Assembly: GCA_027322565.1 (NCBI GenBank)
Contig: DAHVRG010000143.1
Span: 1 to 9,565 of the forward strand
DNA: 9,565 nucleotides
Direction of reading: 5' to 3'
From: Georgenia sp.
GTDB lineage: Bacteria; Actinomycetota; Actinomycetes; Actinomycetales; Actinomycetaceae
Below are positions 6,543 through 9,565 of this stretch, one piece after another. The translations under genes and the position numbers were made by a program. The notes beneath the pieces were generated by a model. It did no database searches, had not been told where the DNA came from, and saw only the letters and a program-made list of their open reading frames with translations. The number at the start of each line of letters is the position of its first letter. Within the stretch, counting starts at the first letter, position 1.

Positions 6543-9500
6543 ATGAGACGAGCCTTGGCAGCGAGCGCGCTCGCCGCGATCGCGTTCGTCGGCGTCGCGC
6601 CGGCCGCGTCCGGGCAGGGCGCGCCACCGCTCACGGTGGCCGCACCGAGCGTCTCGACGGAGGTCGACCCCAACAAGGTCGACGTCATGGGCATCTGGGC
6701 CCACCCGGACGACGACGCCGGCTTCACCACCCCCTGCGGGGTGTGGCACGACCGGTACGACGTGCGCTGCGGGCTCATCATGCTCACCCGAGGGGAGGGC
6801 GGCTCCAACTCCGTGGGCGAGGAGTCCGGTCCGGCGCTCGGGCTGCGCCGGGAGAACGAGGACCGCGCCTCGCACTACCGCTCCGGCACCGTCGACATCT
6901 ACAACATCGACGCCGTCGACTTCTTCTACAACACCAGCGCCGCCCTCACCGCCGAGGTCTGGGGCAACCAGGACGTCAAGCGCCAGGTCGTCCACGTGAT
7001 CCGGCAGACCCGGCCCGAGATCCTCACCGGGTTCTCACCCGCACCCGTCGGCCACGGTCACCACCAGACCGCCGGACGGCTGATCTGGGAGGCTGCCGCG
7101 GCTGCCGCCGACCCGGCGATGTACCCGGAGCAGCTCGAGGGGCCGGACGCGGTCGACGTCTGGCAGGTCAAGGTCATCACGTCGGGGGCGAGCACCGAGG
7201 GCGAGGGCGGCTCCGACGGACCGCAGTGCAACGCCGGCTTCGTCCCCGCCCCGACCAACCCGTTCACCGTCGTCGGCACGTGGAGCGGCTACGACTCCCC
7301 GTACGCGTGGCTGCCCGGCAACGTCCAGGGCCAGGATCCGGGCACCCCGATGACATGGGCGCACGTCGGCCGCGAGGGCAACCGCGCCCACCCCACCCAG
7401 GCGCGCGTCAAGCAGGTCGACGTGTGGGAGCCGCAGTGCCTGCGCTACGGCATCGCGCACTCCCTCGTCCCGTTCCAGCCGAACGGCACGGAGGCCAACG
7501 CCCGCGACGACGCCATCCTCTTCGGCTCGGTCCTCCCGGACCCCGGCGGCATGCCGCTGGGCAGTACCTGGACCGTCACGCCCGACGCGTACTTCCAGGC
7601 CCCGGGCGAGCCCTTCGAGGTCACGGTGACGAGCCGGTCCGGCGGCGCCACCGTCGCCGCGGGTGAGGTCACGCTCGAGGTCCCCGGGGGTTGGACGGTC
7701 TCCGAGCCGCAGGAGCTCGGGCCGGTCACGACGGAGGACGAGGCGAGCGCCACCTTCACCGTCACCCCCGGTGAGGACGCCACCTTCGGCAGCTACCGGC
7801 TCGCCGCGCACTTCGACAACGGCGAGGTCACGGCGTACAACGACACGCGCGTCGAGGTCATCGCCGGGGTCGAGGGACGGTTCGAGCGCTGGGGTAACTA
7901 CGCCGCCTACGACGAGTGGGCCGAGCAGTACACGTTCGTGGCGGGCCGCTCCGCCGCGGAGACGCAGGTCGGCGCGGGGGAGTCGGTGACCGTGCCCGTC
8001 GTCGTCACCAACCGCACGGCGCAGCCGGCCGACGGCGCGGTCTCCCTCGACGTCGGCGCGGGCCTCGCCGCCTCCGACCCCGTGGCGTTCACCGACCTCG
8101 CCCCGGGTGCGCAGACCCGGGTGGAGCTCGTCCTCACCCACACGGACCCGGACGACCCCGGGGGCTACGTCGCCGAGGTCCCGGTGGTCACCACGGTCAC
8201 CGACGGTCCGCAGAGCAGCGAGACGCTGCGGGCCCACGTCGTGCCCACCTCCGTCGTCCCACAGGCCGGGGAGGCGCCCGCGGTCGACGGTGTGGCGGAC
8301 GACGGGTACGGCGACCCGGTCGACATCGGCCGCCGCTGGGAGGGTCAGGAGTGCGCCCCCGACGGCACCGACTGCGGCGCCGGCAGCACCGCCCGCCTCG
8401 CCTGGCACGACGACGCGCTCTACGTCCTCGCCGAGGTGGTCGACGACGTCGCGAGCGCAGCCGCCACACCCGAGCGGTGCTTCGGCCACTGGCTCGTCGA
8501 CTCGGTCGAGGTGCTCCTCGACCCGCAGGCGACCTCCCGCGACACCTCGACGACCTTCAAGAGCGGGATCATGCCCTTCACCGACGATCCGGCGGGCAGC
8601 GCAGGACAGGGGCCGGACGGCCCGTGCTGGAGCCGCGATGCCGACAACCACCAGGGCTTCTCCTCCGGGCCGCTGGCCGACACGGTCGAGGACGGCCCGA
8701 ACTCACCCGGCCAGGAGGTCGCCGTCGCGGTGAGCCGCAACGAGGACGGCAGCTACGAGGGCGGCCGGTGGACGGTCGAGGTGAAGATCCCGCTGGCGAA
8801 CCTCCCGGCGGCCGTAAGCGCTCCCAGCGCAGCCCCCACCGGGGTGCCCGGGGAGACTGCGGTCGACCCGACGTACCTCGGGCTCAACATCACGCCGTAC
8901 GACTCCGACAACCAGGACTTCATCGGCGACACCCGCAACGCATGGTCACCGTTCGGCAGCCAGCAGTCCGAGCCTTACCGGTGGGGCCACGCCTACCTCG
9001 AGGGCTACCAGCCACCCGCCGACCGGCCCACGGAGCCGCGGGAGCCGACCATCCCGGACACGGCCCTGCGCGGTGTCGAGTCACCGCAGACGATCCACCA
9101 GTCCGCGACGCGTGGGGTGACGATCGCCGGGCTGCCGGCGAGCCGGGCGCTCGACGTCACCGACGTCGAGATCAGCAACCCGTCGGTGACGCTGTCGGTC
9201 GCCGCGGAGGAGCCCGGCACGGTCCGTGCCTTCGCGTGGACCGGCGACCCGGCGATGGTCCCGGTCTGGGTCTCCAGCTGCGAGGGCGACGAGCTCGGCT
9301 TCTCCACCTGCTCGCCCGACGACGTCGCGGCTGCGCCGTGGGCGCCCGACATGGGCGGGCGCCTCCTCGGCAGCGTCGTCGCCGACGTCGAGCCGGGCAG
9401 CGACACGGTGACGATGGAGCTCGACGCCGCCGCCCTCGAGCCGCTCCGGGCCGACGGGGCGATCCTCGTCTCGTGGGAGTCCGCCGAGACCGGAGGGGTG

Positions 9501-9565
9501 AACGCCTGGCACTTCGCCGTCGTCGAGGCAGAGGTGCCCACCGAGGAGCCCACCGAGGAGCCGAC
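6543..9565 (+). CDS. Secreted multidomain PIG-L/LmbE deacetylase with NEW3 and CBM9-like domains (3' partial)
   Basis: The frame is open for 1007 codons and runs off the window without a stop. Domains in order: a signal peptide (1 to about 24: MRR, a hydrophobic core, then an AAS-type cleavage region); a PIG-L/LmbE deacetylase domain (about 46-330) with the zinc motif AHPDDD (53-58; His54 and the Asps) and GHGHHQ (170-175); two NEW3-like beta domains (about 345-440, with EVPGGWTV, and 475-568, with VTVPVVVTNRTAQPADG); a CBM9-like carbohydrate-binding domain (about 577-822, with VDGVADDGY, ARLAWHDDALYVLAEV, DSVEVLLDP and YRWGHAYLEGY); a further beta-rich domain (about 845-996); and a TEEP-type linker at the cut end. 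PIG-L enzymes remove acetyl groups from N-acetylglucosamine-type sugars, so an extracellular glycan deacetylase is likely. The ATG at 6543 is 6 bases after AGGGGG; the ATG at 6537 would leave no spacer. It may be a separate transcription unit from the transporter. Confidence 0.88.
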   Translation, partial: MRRALAASALAAIAFVGVAPAASGQGAPPLTVAAPSVSTEVDPNKVDVMGIWAHPDDDAGFTTPCGVWHDRYDVRCGLIMLTRGEGGSNSVGEESGPALGLRRENEDRASHYRSGTVDIYNIDAVDFFYNTSAALTAEVWGNQDVKRQVVHVIRQTRPEILTGFSPAPVGHGHHQTAGRLIWEAAAAAADPAMYPEQLEGPDAVDVWQVKVITSGASTEGEGGSDGPQCNAGFVPAPTNPFTVVGTWSGYDSPYAWLPGNVQGQDPGTPMTWAHVGREGNRAHPTQARVKQVDVWEPQCLRYGIAHSLVPFQPNGTEANARDDAILFGSVLPDPGGMPLGSTWTVTPDAYFQAPGEPFEVTVTSRSGGATVAAGEVTLEVPGGWTVSEPQELGPVTTEDEASATFTVTPGEDATFGSYRLAAHFDNGEVTAYNDTRVEVIAGVEGRFERWGNYAAYDEWAEQYTFVAGRSAAETQVGAGESVTVPVVVTNRTAQPADGAVSLDVGAGLAASDPVAFTDLAPGAQTRVELVLTHTDPDDPGGYVAEVPVVTTVTDGPQSSETLRAHVVPTSVVPQAGEAPAVDGVADDGYGDPVDIGRRWEGQECAPDGTDCGAGSTARLAWHDDALYVLAEVVDDVASAAATPERCFGHWLVDSVEVLLDPQATSRDTSTTFKSGIMPFTDDPAGSAGQGPDGPCWSRDADNHQGFSSGPLADTVEDGPNSPGQEVAVAVSRNEDGSYEGGRWTVEVKIPLANLPAAVSAPSAAPTGVPGETAVDPTYLGLNITPYDSDNQDFIGDTRNAWSPFGSQQSEPYRWGHAYLEGYQPPADRPTEPREPTIPDTALRGVESPQTIHQSATRGVTIAGLPASRALDVTDVEISNPSVTLSVAAEEPGTVRAFAWTGDPAMVPVWVSSCEGDELGFSTCSPDDVAAAPWAPDMGGRLLGSVVADVEPGSDTVTMELDAAALEPLRADGAILVSWESAETGGVNAWHFAVVEAEVPTEEPTEEP
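9537..9560 (+). repeat. 12-bp tandem repeat encoding a PTEE linker
   Basis: CCCACCGAGGAG occurs twice in tandem, in frame, coding Pro-Thr-Glu-Glu, and a third unit appears to begin at the window edge. Pro/Thr/Glu repeats of this kind are usual linkers in secreted or wall-attached actinobacterial proteins, so more domains or an anchor probably follow outside the window. Confidence 0.7.

Noticed and set aside
5768..7666. A 632-codon plus-strand frame spanning the second permease and the deacetylase start
   Set aside because: It is Arg/Pro/Gly-rich and out of frame with both recognisable proteins, so it is a shadow.
7035..8651. A 538-codon open frame on the minus strand
   Set aside because: It is a shadow of the PIG-L gene, with the same Gly/Arg/Val-rich low-complexity look and no family motifs.

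Overview
The window comes from a high-GC Gram-positive bacterium, most likely an actinobacterium. Third codon positions are almost all G or C, GTG starts are common, the solute-binding protein is a lipoprotein, and the secreted enzyme resembles large PIG-L proteins of Streptomyces and relatives. The genus cannot be read from the sequence.

Layout. (1) 12-566 (+): a flavin split-barrel (PPOX-family) protein with a foreign-looking 20-residue tail. (2) 494-619 (-): the last ~41 codons of a VOC (glyoxalase/bleomycin-resistance type) gene, lying antisense to that tail. It touches the 3' end of the next gene and looks like the scar of a deletion. (3) 616-1977 (-): a family GH4 NAD-dependent phospho-glycosidase. 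(4) 1978-2155: a 178-base divergent control region. (5) 2156-6419 (+): an apparent operon of a PfkB-family sugar kinase, a lipoprotein sugar-binding protein and two ABC permeases. The last two junctions are GTGA/ATGA stop-start overlaps. (6) 6420-6542: an intergenic region with four short inverted repeats and a plausible promoter. (7) 6543 to the window end (+): at least 1007 codons of a secreted multidomain PIG-L deacetylase with two NEW3-like domains, a CBM9-like domain and a Thr/Glu/Pro linker. It is cut by the window edge and has no stop codon in the window.

How the genes may work together. Genes 3, 5 and 7 together look like a carbohydrate-use locus. GH4 phospho-glycosidases of the ChbF/CelF/LicH type normally act on sugars phosphorylated by a PTS. 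Here there is no PTS gene, but there is a divergently transcribed sugar kinase and an ABC importer. A secreted glycan deacetylase follows. By analogy with the enterobacterial chb system (phosphorylated chitobiose, a deacetylase, then GH4 ChbF), the locus could be a PTS-free version. In that scheme N-acetylated oligosaccharides are deacetylated outside the cell, imported by ABC transport, phosphorylated by the PfkB kinase and split by GH4. This scheme is inference. The families are well supported, but the substrate is not. The importer ATPase and the regulator are not in the window.
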